From an actinobacterium SCGC AAA044-N04 (lineage in GTDB: Bacteria; Actinomycetota; Actinomycetes; Nanopelagicales; Nanopelagicaceae): a DNA stretch of 64,000 nt. Every line of letters starts with the position of its first letter. Positions within the stretch are counted from its first letter, which is position 1. The position numbers and the translations under genes were made by a program. The DNA is taken from the NCBI GenBank assembly GCA_000378885.1, contig KB900462.1, forward strand, positions 23,621 through 87,620, given 5' to 3'. The notes under the pieces are model-generated. The model saw only the letters and a program-made list of their open reading frames with translations. It was not told where the DNA came from and ran no database searches. Shown piece after piece: positions 34,896 to 44,010 of the stretch.

Positions 34896-35663
34896 TCAAC
34901 GGCGCTTTCTGCGCGGGGTCAACCATGTTCCAAGGGCTGCAAGTCGCACAACTACAGGAGAGACGATCTTGCCTAAAAAACGAGCACGGCGGAAATCATG
35001 GATTGGCCAACCTTCAGCCATTGCGCGCAGCGACAAGATTGCATCCGGATTAATTGCTGATGGATGTCCGACGCATTGCAGTAATGGAAAGTCATTATGG
35101 CTATCTGAATATGAATAACACTGAGTGAGATCTAAATTCTTTTTCTGTGCAAGTTCACGAACTGCAACAGCTTTTTCTTTTCCATGCAAGAGAAGACCCA
35201 GCATTGCACCGGTGTATTTACCATCTTTAGTTTCAGCTTTACTGCCAAGTGCTCCAGTAAAACCTAATCTCTTTGCCATGAGCACTGCCATATCTTCAGG
35301 TGCTGCAGTGACTAACCAAACTTCTTCACCGGCCGCTAAATGTTTTTGAGCAATATCAATTGTTCCTTGCCATAGAGCAGGTGAGACATATTGATCATAA
35401 ATCTCTTGTGCGATCTTTAATATGTCATCAACGCTGTGGCCACCAATAAAATCTGTGGCAGCATCTTGAAAGCGTTGAATCTCTTCTCTGTTTTCTTTAC
35501 CTGTGAGTCGAAATCTAAGGTTGGCCAAAACGAAGCGCGAAACATCCTTCTTTGTGAAATATCCACGCTGATACATGCCCTTACCCAGGAAGTAGAGGGT
35601 TGAGCCACGAATCAGGGTGTTATCTACATCAAAAAAGGCTGCTCGCTTCGCCGTGAGTGCCAT
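34896..35663 (-). CDS. HAD-IB family hydrolase, phosphoserine phosphatase-like
   Basis: 255 residues. The nucleophile motif is D12-V-D14-N-T-L, then WLVTAAPEDM (motif II Thr), KEKAVAVREL (motif III Lys) and YSYSDSHNDFPLL (motif IV acidic residues). The C-terminal basic tail (TPRRKRR) follows a hydrophobic stretch. It belongs to the HAD-IB group that includes mycobacterial SerB1; a phosphoserine or phospholipid-linked substrate is possible. TAAGGT lies 6 nt before the ATG. Divergent from the histidine phosphatase gene. Confidence 0.85.
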   Translation of the reverse strand: MALTAKRAAFFDVDNTLIRGSTLYFLGKGMYQRGYFTKKDVSRFVLANLRFRLTGKENREEIQRFQDAATDFIGGHSVDDILKIAQEIYDQYVSPALWQGTIDIAQKHLAAGEEVWLVTAAPEDMAVLMAKRLGFTGALGSKAETKDGKYTGAMLGLLLHGKEKAVAVRELAQKKNLDLTQCYSYSDSHNDFPLLQCVGHPSAINPDAILSLRAMAEGWPIHDFRRARFLGKIVSPVVVRLAALGTWLTPRRKRR

Positions 35664-35669
35664 GTCACT

Positions 35670-35675
35670 ACCTTA
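35670..35675 (-). promoter_or_regulatory. candidate -10 box TAAGGT, leaderless start of the HAD gene
   Basis: On the minus strand TAAGGT is followed by 6 nt (AGTGAC) and the ATG at 35663. It shares a 50-bp spacer with the divergent promoter at 35702-35707. Confidence 0.45.
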
Positions 35676-35701
35676 ACGAACTTGCATCAATTGGGAGGCT
35701 T

Positions 35702-35707
35702 TATGCT
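35702..35707 (+). promoter_or_regulatory. candidate -10 box TATGCT, leaderless start of the cytochrome c maturation operon
   Basis: TATGCT is followed by 6 nt (TTACCA) and the ATG at 35714. It is the only promoter visible for the phosphatase-TlpA-ccdA-resB-ccsA run and selects that ATG over an in-frame ATG at 35657. Confidence 0.52.
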
Positions 35708-35713
35708 TTACCA

Positions 35714-36337
35714 ATGAGTTCAACAGTCCATGTCGTCCGCCACGGTGAAGTAGAAAATCCCAACAAGATTCTCTATGGCCGCCAACCCGGTTGGGGTCTT
35801 TCTGCCCGCGGGCAAGAAATGGCACAAATATTGGGTGATTGGTCTCGAACTATTGATCTAGGCGCTCTCCATGTTTCTCCACTGCAACGAGCACAAGAAA
35901 CTGCTGCTCCAATTGCTGCTGCACATAAGATTGCAATTACAACCGATGATCGCTTAATCGAAGCTGCAAATGTTTTTGAAGGAAAACCTTTTGGGGTGGG
36001 AGATGGCGTTTTGAAGCATCCATCTTCATGGCGCCACCTGTGGAATCCATGGAAACCATCATGGGGTGAACCCTACGATCAACAAATCAATCGAATGTTG
36101 GCGGCAGTTTTTGCGGCGCGAGATGCAGCTCATGGCAAAGATGCAATCGTTGTTTCACACCAATTACCTATTTGGATACTAAGAAGTGCAATTGAGAATC
36201 GCAGATTGCTCCATGACCCACGCCGTCGTGAGTGTTCATTAGCATCAGTTACTAGCGTTCATTTTGATGATGAAGGTTTTATTTCAGGTCTCACTTACTC
36301 TGAACCAGCACGTCATTTATTGCCAAAGAAGAATTAA
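35714..36337 (+). CDS. histidine phosphatase family protein (phosphoglycerate mutase-like)
   Basis: 207 residues from the ATG at 35714. The catalytic R9-H10-G11 (VRHGEVENP) and the distal VVSHQLPIWI histidine are present. Homologues (Rv0525 type) always sit ahead of the cytochrome c maturation genes in actinobacteria, so a role linked to that process is possible though substrate is unknown. It overlaps the TlpA-like gene by 1 bp (TAATG). Confidence 0.88.
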   Translation: MSSTVHVVRHGEVENPNKILYGRQPGWGLSARGQEMAQILGDWSRTIDLGALHVSPLQRAQETAAPIAAAHKIAITTDDRLIEAANVFEGKPFGVGDGVLKHPSSWRHLWNPWKPSWGEPYDQQINRMLAAVFAARDAAHGKDAIVVSHQLPIWILRSAIENRRLLHDPRRRECSLASVTSVHFDDEGFISGLTYSEPARHLLPKKN

Positions 36338-36882
36338 TGAAATTAGGAATTAAGGCCGTAGCACTTATGGCTATTTCTGTTTTACTCACTTCTTGTGGAG
36401 GTGGTGGAACTTCTACTTCCCAAGAATCTTTTGTTTCTGGAAATGGTTCTGTAACTTTTATCAATCCAGAGAAAAGAGTTGAAGCACCAGCTTTGTCTGG
36501 AATGACTTTGTCTGGAACTAACTACACGTATTCAGTTGGTAAGGTCGCTGTGGTAAACGTGTGGGCTTCATGGTGTTCTCCATGTAGAGCAGAAGCCCCA
36601 ACTCTTGTGGCCCTTGCAAATAAATATTTTGATGTTGCATTTATAGGAATTTTGACTCGTGATAACCCAGCAACTGCAGAAGCATTCCAAAGACGTTTCT
36701 CGCTTCCATACCCAACCCTTATTGATGATTCACTATTAATAGGCTTCAAAGGATCACTTCCAGCAAATGCCATCCCATCAACAGTTCTCATTGATAAGGC
36801 TGGCAGAGTTGCTGCTCGAATATCTGGAGCAGTCACTGTTGCCTCACTTTCAGATTTAATTGAGCGGGTGAGCACGGAATGA
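36337..36882 (+). CDS. TlpA/ResA-like thiol-disulfide lipoprotein
   Basis: 181 residues. A lipobox (LTSC, C20) anchors it to the outer face of the membrane. The thioredoxin domain has the redox pair C80-S-P-C83 in VWASWCSPCRAEAP and the cis-Pro segment IPSTVLIDKAGRV. It should reduce apocytochrome c cysteines, taking electrons from CcdA encoded next. Overlaps of 1 bp upstream and 4 bp downstream suggest one translated unit. Confidence 0.9.
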   Translation: MKLGIKAVALMAISVLLTSCGGGGTSTSQESFVSGNGSVTFINPEKRVEAPALSGMTLSGTNYTYSVGKVAVVNVWASWCSPCRAEAPTLVALANKYFDVAFIGILTRDNPATAEAFQRRFSLPYPTLIDDSLLIGFKGSLPANAIPSTVLIDKAGRVAARISGAVTVASLSDLIERVSTE

Positions 36883-37604
36883 AAGATTTCTTTGTGGAAC
36901 AAATCATGAGTGGTTTTCTTATCACTGCGCTACCAGTGGCATTTGTTGCCGGCGTAATTTCCTTTCTTTCTCCTTGTGTATTGCCTCTTGTGCCAGGTTA
37001 CTTGTCCTTTGCCGCAGGCTTTTCGCTCAACCGTGGCAAGGTATTTCTCGGTTCCATTTTGTTCGTCCTAGGTTTTAGTACTGTTTTCGTTTCATACGGT
37101 GCAATTTTTGGTGGACTTGGTAATCAATTGGTTGCACATGAAGATGTAATCTCTAAAGTCTTAGGTGCATTGACGATATTTCTTGGTTTTGTATTTCTGG
37201 GCAAATTTCCATTTGCTCCAACATTTCGCCCCAGAATGAAAACAACAGGTGGCTTAATTGGTGCACCGATTTTAGGTTTTCTCTTTGGCGTGGGATGGAC
37301 ACCTTGTATTGGTCCTGCACTTGCTGCCGTTCAAACTTTAGCTTTCCAAGAATCTAGTGCGTTGCGTGGCGGGTTATTGTCTTTGGGTTATTGCTTCGGA
37401 TTAGGTCTACCTTTCATCGCTTCAGGCGTCTTCTTAGATCGCTCAGAAAAATTACGTAAGCATTTAGTTAAGCGCGGAGATGTAATCTCTAAAGTTGGTG
37501 GTGTGTTTCTCATCGTGATTGGTTTGCTAGAAATCACGGGCTTGTGGGGCCAGTTAATGAACTCAATGCGCGCTCTCATCTCAGATTTCATTCCGGTGGT
37601 TTAA
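36879..37604 (+). CDS. ccdA: cytochrome c biogenesis protein CcdA
   Basis: 241 residues with about six membrane helices. It carries reducing power from cytoplasmic thioredoxin across the membrane. The two redox cysteines are C33 (LSPCVLPLVPG) and C143 (GWTPCIGPAL). The ATG at 36879 overlaps the TlpA-like stop by 4 bp; an ATG at 36906 would shorten it by 9 residues and is also plausible. The next gene, resB, starts directly after the stop. Confidence 0.93.
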   Translation: MKDFFVEQIMSGFLITALPVAFVAGVISFLSPCVLPLVPGYLSFAAGFSLNRGKVFLGSILFVLGFSTVFVSYGAIFGGLGNQLVAHEDVISKVLGALTIFLGFVFLGKFPFAPTFRPRMKTTGGLIGAPILGFLFGVGWTPCIGPALAAVQTLAFQESSALRGGLLSLGYCFGLGLPFIASGVFLDRSEKLRKHLVKRGDVISKVGGVFLIVIGLLEITGLWGQLMNSMRALISDFIPVV

Positions 37605-39074
37605 ATGAGCCAAGAGATAGAAGTCCCTGAGTTAGGCAGTGTTGGCTTATTGCGCTACGGCTGGCGCCAGTTAACAAGCATGCGCACTGCCCTCATTCTC
37701 TTGTTATTACTTGGCATCGCAGCAATACCAGGTTCACTCGTTCCTCAGCGAACACAGAACCCCATCAAGGTGGGTGAATACTTCAAGAATTCGCCAGAGC
37801 TTTCTAAGTGGATGGATCGATTCTCACTCTTTGATGTTTATGGATCTCCATGGTTTAGCGCCATATACATCTTGCTCTTTATTTCACTTATTGGCTGCGT
37901 TCTGCCTAGAACAATCGAACACTTTCATGCTGCACGTGCCCTCCCCCCTGCTACACCCAAGAACCTTGATCGCATGGAGCATCACTCATCATGGTCAGCA
38001 CAAGGTGATGAGTTAGACAAAGCGCGCGCATGGTTTAAATCTAAGCGATTTAGAGTTTTAGAAAGAGATGGCGTGATATCGGCTGAAAAAGGTTTCACAC
38101 GAGAGACTGGAAATCTCTTTTTCCACTTGGCTCTCATTTTAATCTTGCTAGGAATTTCATTTAGTTCTCTGTTTGGCATGCGAGGAATGGCAATCGTGAA
38201 CGTGGGTGAGCGCTTTGTCAACACCACAACCAGTTATGACTCTTTGAACTACGGCAAACTCTTTAGTGAAAGCAATCTTTCTGATTTTGCACTAACAGTC
38301 GATAAGTTCACTGCCAAATACAATGTTCTTACTAGCGCTCCTGAGGACTACACACTCGAAGTTTCTTTTGCCAAGGATGATTTAACTAAAACAGAGAAGC
38401 GCACAATTAAAGTAAATTCACCTTTGAAATTAGGCAATACAAATATTTACTTACAAGCAAATGGTTATTCAACTGTTGTAACTGTGAGAGATTCAAAAGG
38501 CAATGTTGCGATGCAAGGACCGGTGCCGTTCTTGCCACAGGATGGGAACCTACGATCCATTGGTGCCATTAAAGTCCCAGATGCAGACCCACAAATCGGT
38601 TTCGTGGGCTCATTCGTGCCAACGTATTCGCGCAGCGGCGCAGATGGCGCAGTGAGTGTTTTTCCTGAAGCTCTAGATCCACGACTTTTGTTAGCTGCAT
38701 GGGAGGGTGATTTAGGTCTCGATAATGGAGTTCCACAATCTGTTTATCGCATTGACACATCAAAGATGAATCAAGTGGGCCTTAAATCATTAAAGCCAGG
38801 TGAGACATTTATATATCCACAAGGATCAATAACCTTCGAGGGATATCTGCAGTGGGTCAACCTTGAGATAGTTAATGATCCTGGGAAGAACTATGCCCTC
38901 CTCGGCGGTATTGTTGCCATCCTTGGCTTACTTGCATCACTGTTTACAAGACGCCGCCGAATCTGGATTCGTGTTGGTAAGAGTGTAGAAGTTGCAGGTT
39001 TAGCTAAAAATGCAGCACCAGGTTTAGAGAGTGAAATGGCAGAGTTTGTAGCGATGTTAAAGGGAGAGAAATAA
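37605..39074 (+). CDS. resB: cytochrome c biogenesis protein ResB (Ccs1)
   Basis: 489 residues. Helices lie near 25-45, 70-90 and 160-185, then a large extracytoplasmic domain (about 190-435) and a last helix followed by a basic cytoplasmic tail. The N-terminal RYGWRQLTSMRTALILLLLL and PGSLVPQRTQNP segments are typical. With CcsA it forms the System II heme lyase that attaches heme to cytochromes c outside the cell. It lies between ccdA and ccsA with no spacer on either side. Confidence 0.93.
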   Translation: MSQEIEVPELGSVGLLRYGWRQLTSMRTALILLLLLGIAAIPGSLVPQRTQNPIKVGEYFKNSPELSKWMDRFSLFDVYGSPWFSAIYILLFISLIGCVLPRTIEHFHAARALPPATPKNLDRMEHHSSWSAQGDELDKARAWFKSKRFRVLERDGVISAEKGFTRETGNLFFHLALILILLGISFSSLFGMRGMAIVNVGERFVNTTTSYDSLNYGKLFSESNLSDFALTVDKFTAKYNVLTSAPEDYTLEVSFAKDDLTKTEKRTIKVNSPLKLGNTNIYLQANGYSTVVTVRDSKGNVAMQGPVPFLPQDGNLRSIGAIKVPDADPQIGFVGSFVPTYSRSGADGAVSVFPEALDPRLLLAAWEGDLGLDNGVPQSVYRIDTSKMNQVGLKSLKPGETFIYPQGSITFEGYLQWVNLEIVNDPGKNYALLGGIVAILGLLASLFTRRRRIWIRVGKSVEVAGLAKNAAPGLESEMAEFVAMLKGEK

Positions 39075-39968
39075 ATGTCACGCACATGGGCTTATCTCTC
39101 TAACTACCTTGTGTATTCATCAATGGCCGTTTACACCCTCTCATTTTTTGCACATGCAATTGAAACAGCATGGGCGGTTCGAGTAACGACCGAAGAATCA
39201 AAGAAAAACATTGATTATAAGCGCACGGAGAAAGTTGCTCGTATTGCAACTGCGATGATGATTTTAGGATTCGTTTTGTTGTTTGCTGGTGTTGTTGCTC
39301 GTGGTGTTTCTGCTGGTCGAGTGCCATGGGGCAATATGTATGAGTTTTCAATTACTGGTGCAATGGCATTTTCTGGTGCATACCTAGCCGCGCTCCGTAA
39401 ATATGATCTGCGTTGGCTGGGATTATTAGTTTCAATTGCCGTATTACTAACCCTTGGAACTGCTGTTGCAGTTCTCTATCGTCCTAGTGCACCGCTTGTT
39501 CCTGCACTTAAATCAACATGGTTAGTCATTCATGTCTCTGCCGCGATTATCTCTGGCGGTGTCTTCTTACTTGCAAACGCGATTGCTGCTGCTTATCTTT
39601 ATTTAGATGCAATGGAGTCTCGCGGGGAAAGAACTGCTTGGGCAAAGCGCTTGCCATCACTTGAAGACTTAGATCAACTTTCTTATCGTTTAGTTGCATT
39701 TGTCTTCCCACTATGGACCTTTGCAGTTATTGCAGGTGCAATTTGGGCCGAAAGTGCATGGGGTCGTTATTGGGGCTGGGATCCAAAAGAGACGTGGGCA
39801 TTTATTACGTGGGTGGCATATGCGGCATACCTACATGCACGCGTAACTGTTGGCTGGCGAGGACGTAAAGCAGCATGGTTGTGCTTGTTTGCAGGTTCAA
39901 CATTTCTATTTAACTATGTATACGTAAATATCTGGGGCACAGGAAAGCACACCTACTCAGGTTTATAG
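39075..39968 (+). CDS. ccsA: cytochrome c biogenesis protein CcsA/ResC
   Basis: 297 residues, about eight helices. The heme-handling WWD motif is visible as ESAWGRYWGWDPKETWAF, and histidines on flanking helices (e.g. WLVIHVSAA, YLHARVT) are candidate heme ligands. It joins ResB in the System II synthase. The ATG directly follows the resB stop. It is the last gene of the unit and ends 3 bp before the convergent PLDc_N gene. Confidence 0.95.
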   Translation: MSRTWAYLSNYLVYSSMAVYTLSFFAHAIETAWAVRVTTEESKKNIDYKRTEKVARIATAMMILGFVLLFAGVVARGVSAGRVPWGNMYEFSITGAMAFSGAYLAALRKYDLRWLGLLVSIAVLLTLGTAVAVLYRPSAPLVPALKSTWLVIHVSAAIISGGVFLLANAIAAAYLYLDAMESRGERTAWAKRLPSLEDLDQLSYRLVAFVFPLWTFAVIAGAIWAESAWGRYWGWDPKETWAFITWVAYAAYLHARVTVGWRGRKAAWLCLFAGSTFLFNYVYVNIWGTGKHTYSGL

Positions 39969-39971
39969 AGG

Positions 39972-40235
39972 TTAGAGCTTGCCTAAGAAATCAGGATCAT
40001 CATCTGGCGGCAAGATGCGACGCTTAGGTTTGCGCCCACCACTCTTACGATTTCTTCCAGCAATTAAATATGCAATCGGGCCAATAGCTAGTGCTTGTGG
40101 ACCAATGAGAATAATTACTAATAGCCATCCCCATTTTGGCAAAGTCTTTATCTCTGACTCATCTTTACGGGCACAATCAATGAGGGCATAGATAGTGATT
40201 CCAAAGACTAGAAATACAACAATGAGTCTGGCCAT
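39972..40235 (-). CDS. small membrane protein with PLDc_N domain
   Basis: 87 residues with two hydrophobic helices (about 3-20 and 35-60) around a short acidic loop (ARKDESEIK), then a basic tail and DDDPDFL. The ALIDCARKDE and P-x-GPIAYLIAGR sequences match the phospholipase D/cardiolipin synthase N-terminal domain that occurs alone in many actinobacteria. No catalytic domain. Function unknown. It begins with TACAAT 6 nt upstream and ends 3 bp from ccsA. Confidence 0.82.
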   Translation of the reverse strand: MARLIVVFLVFGITIYALIDCARKDESEIKTLPKWGWLLVIILIGPQALAIGPIAYLIAGRNRKSGGRKPKRRILPPDDDPDFLGKL

Positions 40236-40239
40236 GGAT

Positions 40240-41088
40240 TTATTGTATCGCTAGAGCCAGTGCAAAGAGAGCCCCAAAAAACATTTGAAGTTTGCCGGTC
40301 TTGCCCAACAGCGAAATAAGGCTAGGTCCACTTGCACCTGACATCACTGCACGTGAGATAGAGATTGTTAAGGGAAGCACCGCCAGTGTCAGCAATGACC
40401 CTGGAACCAAAGTTGCAAGTGCACTTATGTGCGCGATAGCAAGTAAAACCACAAAGCTTTTACGCGCTTTGGAATCACCCACTCTGACTGCCAGGGTTCG
40501 CTTACCAACTAATTCATCTTGTGCACGATCGCGAATGTTGTTAACTGCCAAGATTGCGCATGCCAGAGAACCCATGGGCACCGCACATAAAACACTTAAG
40601 GCAGTGATCTGACCGGTTTGTGCAAAGTAGGTTCCAACTGTTGCAGTTAAACCAAAGAAAATAAATACTGAAACTTCACCCAAACCACTATAGCCATATG
40701 GATTTTTTCCACCGGTGTACCCCCATGCTGCAGCAATCGCTGCAACACCCACAACTATTAACCATGGTGAACTCAGGAGAGAGAGCCAGATTCCGGCTAT
40801 TGAGGCAATACCAAAAGAGATGAATGCAGCGCGCTTTACCTGCACAGCTGTTGCCAAACCACTTGCAACTAATCGTGTTGGCCCAATGCGATTGTCATCG
40901 CTTCCCTTAACGCCATCTGAATAATCGTTGGCATAGTTAACGCCGATCTGAAGCCAAACTCCCACCTTTAGCGCAAGGGCTGCTCGAAACCAGTTCCAAT
41001 CACTACCCGCTAATGCAGTTGCAACAATTACAGGTGCAATAGCTGCAGGCAGTGTGCGCGGGCGCGCACCGAGAATCCATTTATTCAT
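40240..41088 (-). CDS. menA: 1,4-dihydroxy-2-naphthoate polyprenyltransferase
   Basis: 282 residues, a UbiA-family membrane enzyme that adds the polyprenyl chain in menaquinone synthesis. The Asp motifs NYANDYSDGVKGSDD and NNIRDRAQDELVGKRTLAVR are present, and about eight helices follow. The ATG at 41088 is chosen: GGTGGGA lies just upstream, and the longer reading from a TTG at 41106 would add MRKWWD. It overlaps menE by 8 bp, so the two genes are translated together. The side-chain donor could come from the polyprenyl synthase at the end of the window. Confidence 0.93.
   Translation of the reverse strand: MNKWILGARPRTLPAAIAPVIVATALAGSDWNWFRAALALKVGVWLQIGVNYANDYSDGVKGSDDNRIGPTRLVASGLATAVQVKRAAFISFGIASIAGIWLSLLSSPWLIVVGVAAIAAAWGYTGGKNPYGYSGLGEVSVFIFFGLTATVGTYFAQTGQITALSVLCAVPMGSLACAILAVNNIRDRAQDELVGKRTLAVRVGDSKARKSFVVLLAIAHISALATLVPGSLLTLAVLPLTISISRAVMSGASGPSLISLLGKTGKLQMFFGALFALALAIQ
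40242..40247 (-). promoter_or_regulatory. candidate -10 box TACAAT, leaderless start of the PLDc_N gene
   Basis: On the minus strand TACAAT, close to the ideal -10, is followed by 6 nt (AAATCC) and the ATG at 40235. It lies inside the last codons of menA. Confidence 0.5.
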
Positions 41089-42157
41089 GTCCCACCATTT
41101 TCGCAAGGGCTATGCGATCGACTTTGCCGATACCGAGCAAGGGTAACTGCTCTAAGTGATGAATTCCTTTTGGTTTTGAAGCCGCTCCAAGGGCTGCCTC
41201 TAAATAATGCGCAATTTCACTCTCACCGATTTCACCAACAACAGCTAAGTGCAAAGCATGTCCCCATTGAATGTCATTGACTGCAAAGGCGGCAAACTCA
41301 ATCTCTGGGTAGCGAATTGAAAGAGTTGCTTCAATAGCAGTCAGTGAGACGTTTTCACCACCTGAAATAATCACATCATCAGCACGTCCAAGGATATGAA
41401 GCTTTCCATCAATAATTTCGCCAAGATCATTTGTAACAAACCATCCATCACTGAGCGTATAGAGCTCGGGCGCATTCAAATACGTTTCTGACATTACTGA
41501 ACCACGGATCTGAACCAAAGATTTTTCATTCAGAGAGTATTCAACGCCTTCAATGGCTTGACCGTTGTAAATGCAGCCGCCAGATGTCTCAGTCATTCCA
41601 TAGGTTTCTACGACATTAATGCCGGCAGTTATTGCTTGATGACGTAGGGCTTGGGAAAGGGCAGCACCGCCAACCAATACAGCCTGTGCACTTTGTAAAT
41701 GGCGTAGTAAACGTTCGTCACCATTGAGTGCACGAAATAATTGAGTTGGAACGATTGAGGTGAAATCTACTTTTGGATATTCACCTTGATGTTCGCGTAA
41801 ATCAATAGGAAGTGTTCCAAGTTCCATCGATCGAATAATCACATTGACTGCAGCTATATGTGTTAGCGGTAAAAATAGTGACCATTGCTGTCCAGGCTTT
41901 GCACTTAAGAATTTATTTGATGCCCCCGCAGAGGCAAGTAGTGCAGAAGCTGTGAAAGCAACTTCTTTACTCATTCCCGTAGTGCCGCTGGTACCTATAA
42001 CTAATGCGATATGTGAGGGGGCGCTAATGGATCGAACTTCGCCAAGGCCTAAGGCTGGGCCAGTGCCAACCAGGGCCGCTGTGATTTCTCCCGCTAAATC
42101 TGGGATTACACACGCAGGGCTGACCCGGTGAATATCTCGTTGTGACTTCATCTCCAT
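41081..42157 (-). CDS. menE: o-succinylbenzoate-CoA ligase, short form
   Basis: 358 residues, about 100 fewer than E. coli-type acyl-CoA ligases but like mycobacterial MenE. It activates o-succinylbenzoate with ATP and CoA. The P-loop IGTSGTTGMSKEV, the adenylate motif VETYGMTETSGGC and the hinge LHILGRADDVIISGGENVS are present, with the catalytic lysine region GIGKVDRIAL at the C terminus. TAGCCT lies 9 nt before the ATG. It overlaps menA by 8 bp and is divergent from menB. Confidence 0.92.
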   Translation of the reverse strand: MEMKSQRDIHRVSPACVIPDLAGEITAALVGTGPALGLGEVRSISAPSHIALVIGTSGTTGMSKEVAFTASALLASAGASNKFLSAKPGQQWSLFLPLTHIAAVNVIIRSMELGTLPIDLREHQGEYPKVDFTSIVPTQLFRALNGDERLLRHLQSAQAVLVGGAALSQALRHQAITAGINVVETYGMTETSGGCIYNGQAIEGVEYSLNEKSLVQIRGSVMSETYLNAPELYTLSDGWFVTNDLGEIIDGKLHILGRADDVIISGGENVSLTAIEATLSIRYPEIEFAAFAVNDIQWGHALHLAVVGEIGESEIAHYLEAALGAASKPKGIHHLEQLPLLGIGKVDRIALAKMVGHE

Positions 42158-42165
42158 TGCACCCG

Positions 42166-42171
42166 TAGGCT
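42166..42171 (+). promoter_or_regulatory. candidate -10 box TAGGCT of menB, leader with GGAGG
   Basis: TAGGCT is 27 nt before the GTG of menB. Transcription would start near 42178-42180, and the leader has GGAGG (42190-42194) 4 nt before the GTG at 42199. This is a normal leadered start, unlike most in the window. It shares a 41-bp spacer with the menE start. Confidence 0.45.
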
Positions 42172-42198
42172 ATCGCTAGTAAAGACAATGGAGGAAAT

Positions 42199-43077
42199 GT
42201 GAGCAAGCCCTTTAAGCGTGATTTTGGTAGCCGTGAGATACCTCATTGGATAACTGCGCCCGGCGGTGAAGAGTTCGTTGATATTAAATATCAAATGGGT
42301 GACGGCATTGCCAAGATCACTATTAATCGACCTCAAGTTCGTAATGCATTTCGCCCTCAAACGATTATTGAATTAATTGAAGCTTTCCATTTAGCACGAG
42401 ATAACGAAGAAGTAGGCGTCATCATCTTCACCGGTGAAGGCACCGATGCTTTTTGTTCAGGTGGCGATATAAATGTTCGCGGTGATGATGGTTATCTTGG
42501 TGATGACAAATTAGCTAAAAAGGGCATTGGTCGCCTTAATGTATTGGATTTACAAGTACAAATTCGTCGCACGCCTAAACCAGTTGTCGCAATGGTTGCA
42601 GGCTGGGCAGTTGGCGGGGGACATGTATTACATGTTGTCTGTGATTTAACTATTGCTGCAGATAATGCAAAGTTTGGTCAGACCGGTCCAATGGTTGGTT
42701 CATTTGATGGTGGCTATGGTGCAGGTTTACTTGCAGCACATGTCGGTCAAAAGAAGGCCCGTGAAATTTGGTTTATGACTCGTCAATACAACGCCCAAGA
42801 AGCACTTGATATGGGACTTGTAAATACAGTTGTTCCTATTGCAGAGCTAGAAGCAGAGACTGTTTCTTGGTGTCGAGAGATGCTGCGCAACTCTCCACTT
42901 GCACTTCGCTTACTTAAAGCAAGTTTGAATGCAGCAGATGATGGTTTAGCCGGTGTTCAGCAGTTAGCAGGAGATGCAACGTTGCTGTTCTATATGACTG
43001 AAGAAGGTCAAGAAGGACGCGATGCATATATGGAAAAACGAGATCCTGATTTCGGGAAATTTCCAAAGCGCCCCTAA
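42199..43077 (+). CDS. menB: 1,4-dihydroxy-2-naphthoyl-CoA synthase
   Basis: 292 residues, a crotonase-fold enzyme closing the second ring of menaquinone. Family sequences seen: [72 protein letters not shown] and the C-terminal [14 protein letters not shown]. Full length. The GTG start has GGAGG upstream. It is followed by menC after 3 bp. Confidence 0.96.
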   Translation: MSKPFKRDFGSREIPHWITAPGGEEFVDIKYQMGDGIAKITINRPQVRNAFRPQTIIELIEAFHLARDNEEVGVIIFTGEGTDAFCSGGDINVRGDDGYLGDDKLAKKGIGRLNVLDLQVQIRRTPKPVVAMVAGWAVGGGHVLHVVCDLTIAADNAKFGQTGPMVGSFDGGYGAGLLAAHVGQKKAREIWFMTRQYNAQEALDMGLVNTVVPIAELEAETVSWCREMLRNSPLALRLLKASLNAADDGLAGVQQLAGDATLLFYMTEEGQEGRDAYMEKRDPDFGKFPKRP

Positions 43078-43080
43078 GCG

Positions 43081-44010
43081 ATGCTTGATTTGATTCTCGA
43101 CTCCTTAAGAGTCATTAGCCTTCCAACAAAGACCAATTTTCGTGGAATCAATCACCGTGAAGTTGCTTTGTTTCAAGGCCCGCAAGGTTGGGCAGAGTTT
43201 TCACCTTTTCTTGAATACTCTGATGAAGAATCTGCACGCTGGTTAGCCTGCGCAATTGAAGCAGCCACACAGGAATCCCCAAAGCTTTATCGCACTTCAA
43301 TAGGTGTAAATGCGACGATGCCTGCATTAAATGATGAAAGTGAAGTTACTCGGATTCTTGCAGGATTTCCTGGCTGCACAACTGTCAAAATTAAAGTCGG
43401 GACAAATGACGAAGAAGATCTAGCTAGAATTGCCATAGTAAGAAAGTTAAGTCCACAGTCCAGGATTCGTATTGATGTCAATGGTTTATGGAGCGTAGAT
43501 CGAGCCGTTAAGTTTTTAGATCTATGCGGTGAAATTGAATACGTAGAACAGCCATGTGCGACAGTGGTTGAACTGCGTGAATTGAAATCGCGAGTAGATG
43601 TAAAAATTGTTGGTGATGAAATACTTCGTAAGAGTGAAAACCCATTCGAAGTGGATCTGCACGGGGCGATTGATATTTTGATGCTAAAGGTTCAACCTCT
43701 TGGTGGGATAAGAAATGCACATGCATTAGCTGCTCACCACAAATTACCCGTGGTCGTTTCAAGTGCCCTTGAAAGCGCAGTTGGTATTAACTACGGTCTA
43801 ACATTGGCCGCTTCTTTTGAAGAGTTGAGTTATGACTGCGGTCTTGCCACAGGCTCACTACTGGCTAAAAATGTTGCAGATAGTGAAATCGCGGATGGAA
43901 AAATGCAGATCAAGCGCGTAGAGCCCAGCTTCAACGGCTTAGAAGTGTCTGCCGATCGCTTTGATTGGTGGAAGAATCGAATCATGAGAACAGCGGCGCT
44001 ACTGGGATGA
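43081..44010 (+). CDS. menC: o-succinylbenzoate synthase
   Basis: 309 residues, an enolase-superfamily enzyme that dehydrates SHCHC to o-succinylbenzoate. The catalytic lysines are in VKIKVGT, metal ligands are in RIDVNGLW (Asp), YVEQPC (Glu) and VGDEIL (Asp), and the distal VVSSALESAVG segment closes the barrel. ATG 3 bp after menB. The stop overlaps the menD ATG by 4 bp. The esterase-like menH that can precede menD in mycobacteria is not here. Confidence 0.93.
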   Translation: MLDLILDSLRVISLPTKTNFRGINHREVALFQGPQGWAEFSPFLEYSDEESARWLACAIEAATQESPKLYRTSIGVNATMPALNDESEVTRILAGFPGCTTVKIKVGTNDEEDLARIAIVRKLSPQSRIRIDVNGLWSVDRAVKFLDLCGEIEYVEQPCATVVELRELKSRVDVKIVGDEILRKSENPFEVDLHGAIDILMLKVQPLGGIRNAHALAAHHKLPVVVSSALESAVGINYGLTLAASFEELSYDCGLATGSLLAKNVADSEIADGKMQIKRVEPSFNGLEVSADRFDWWKNRIMRTAALLG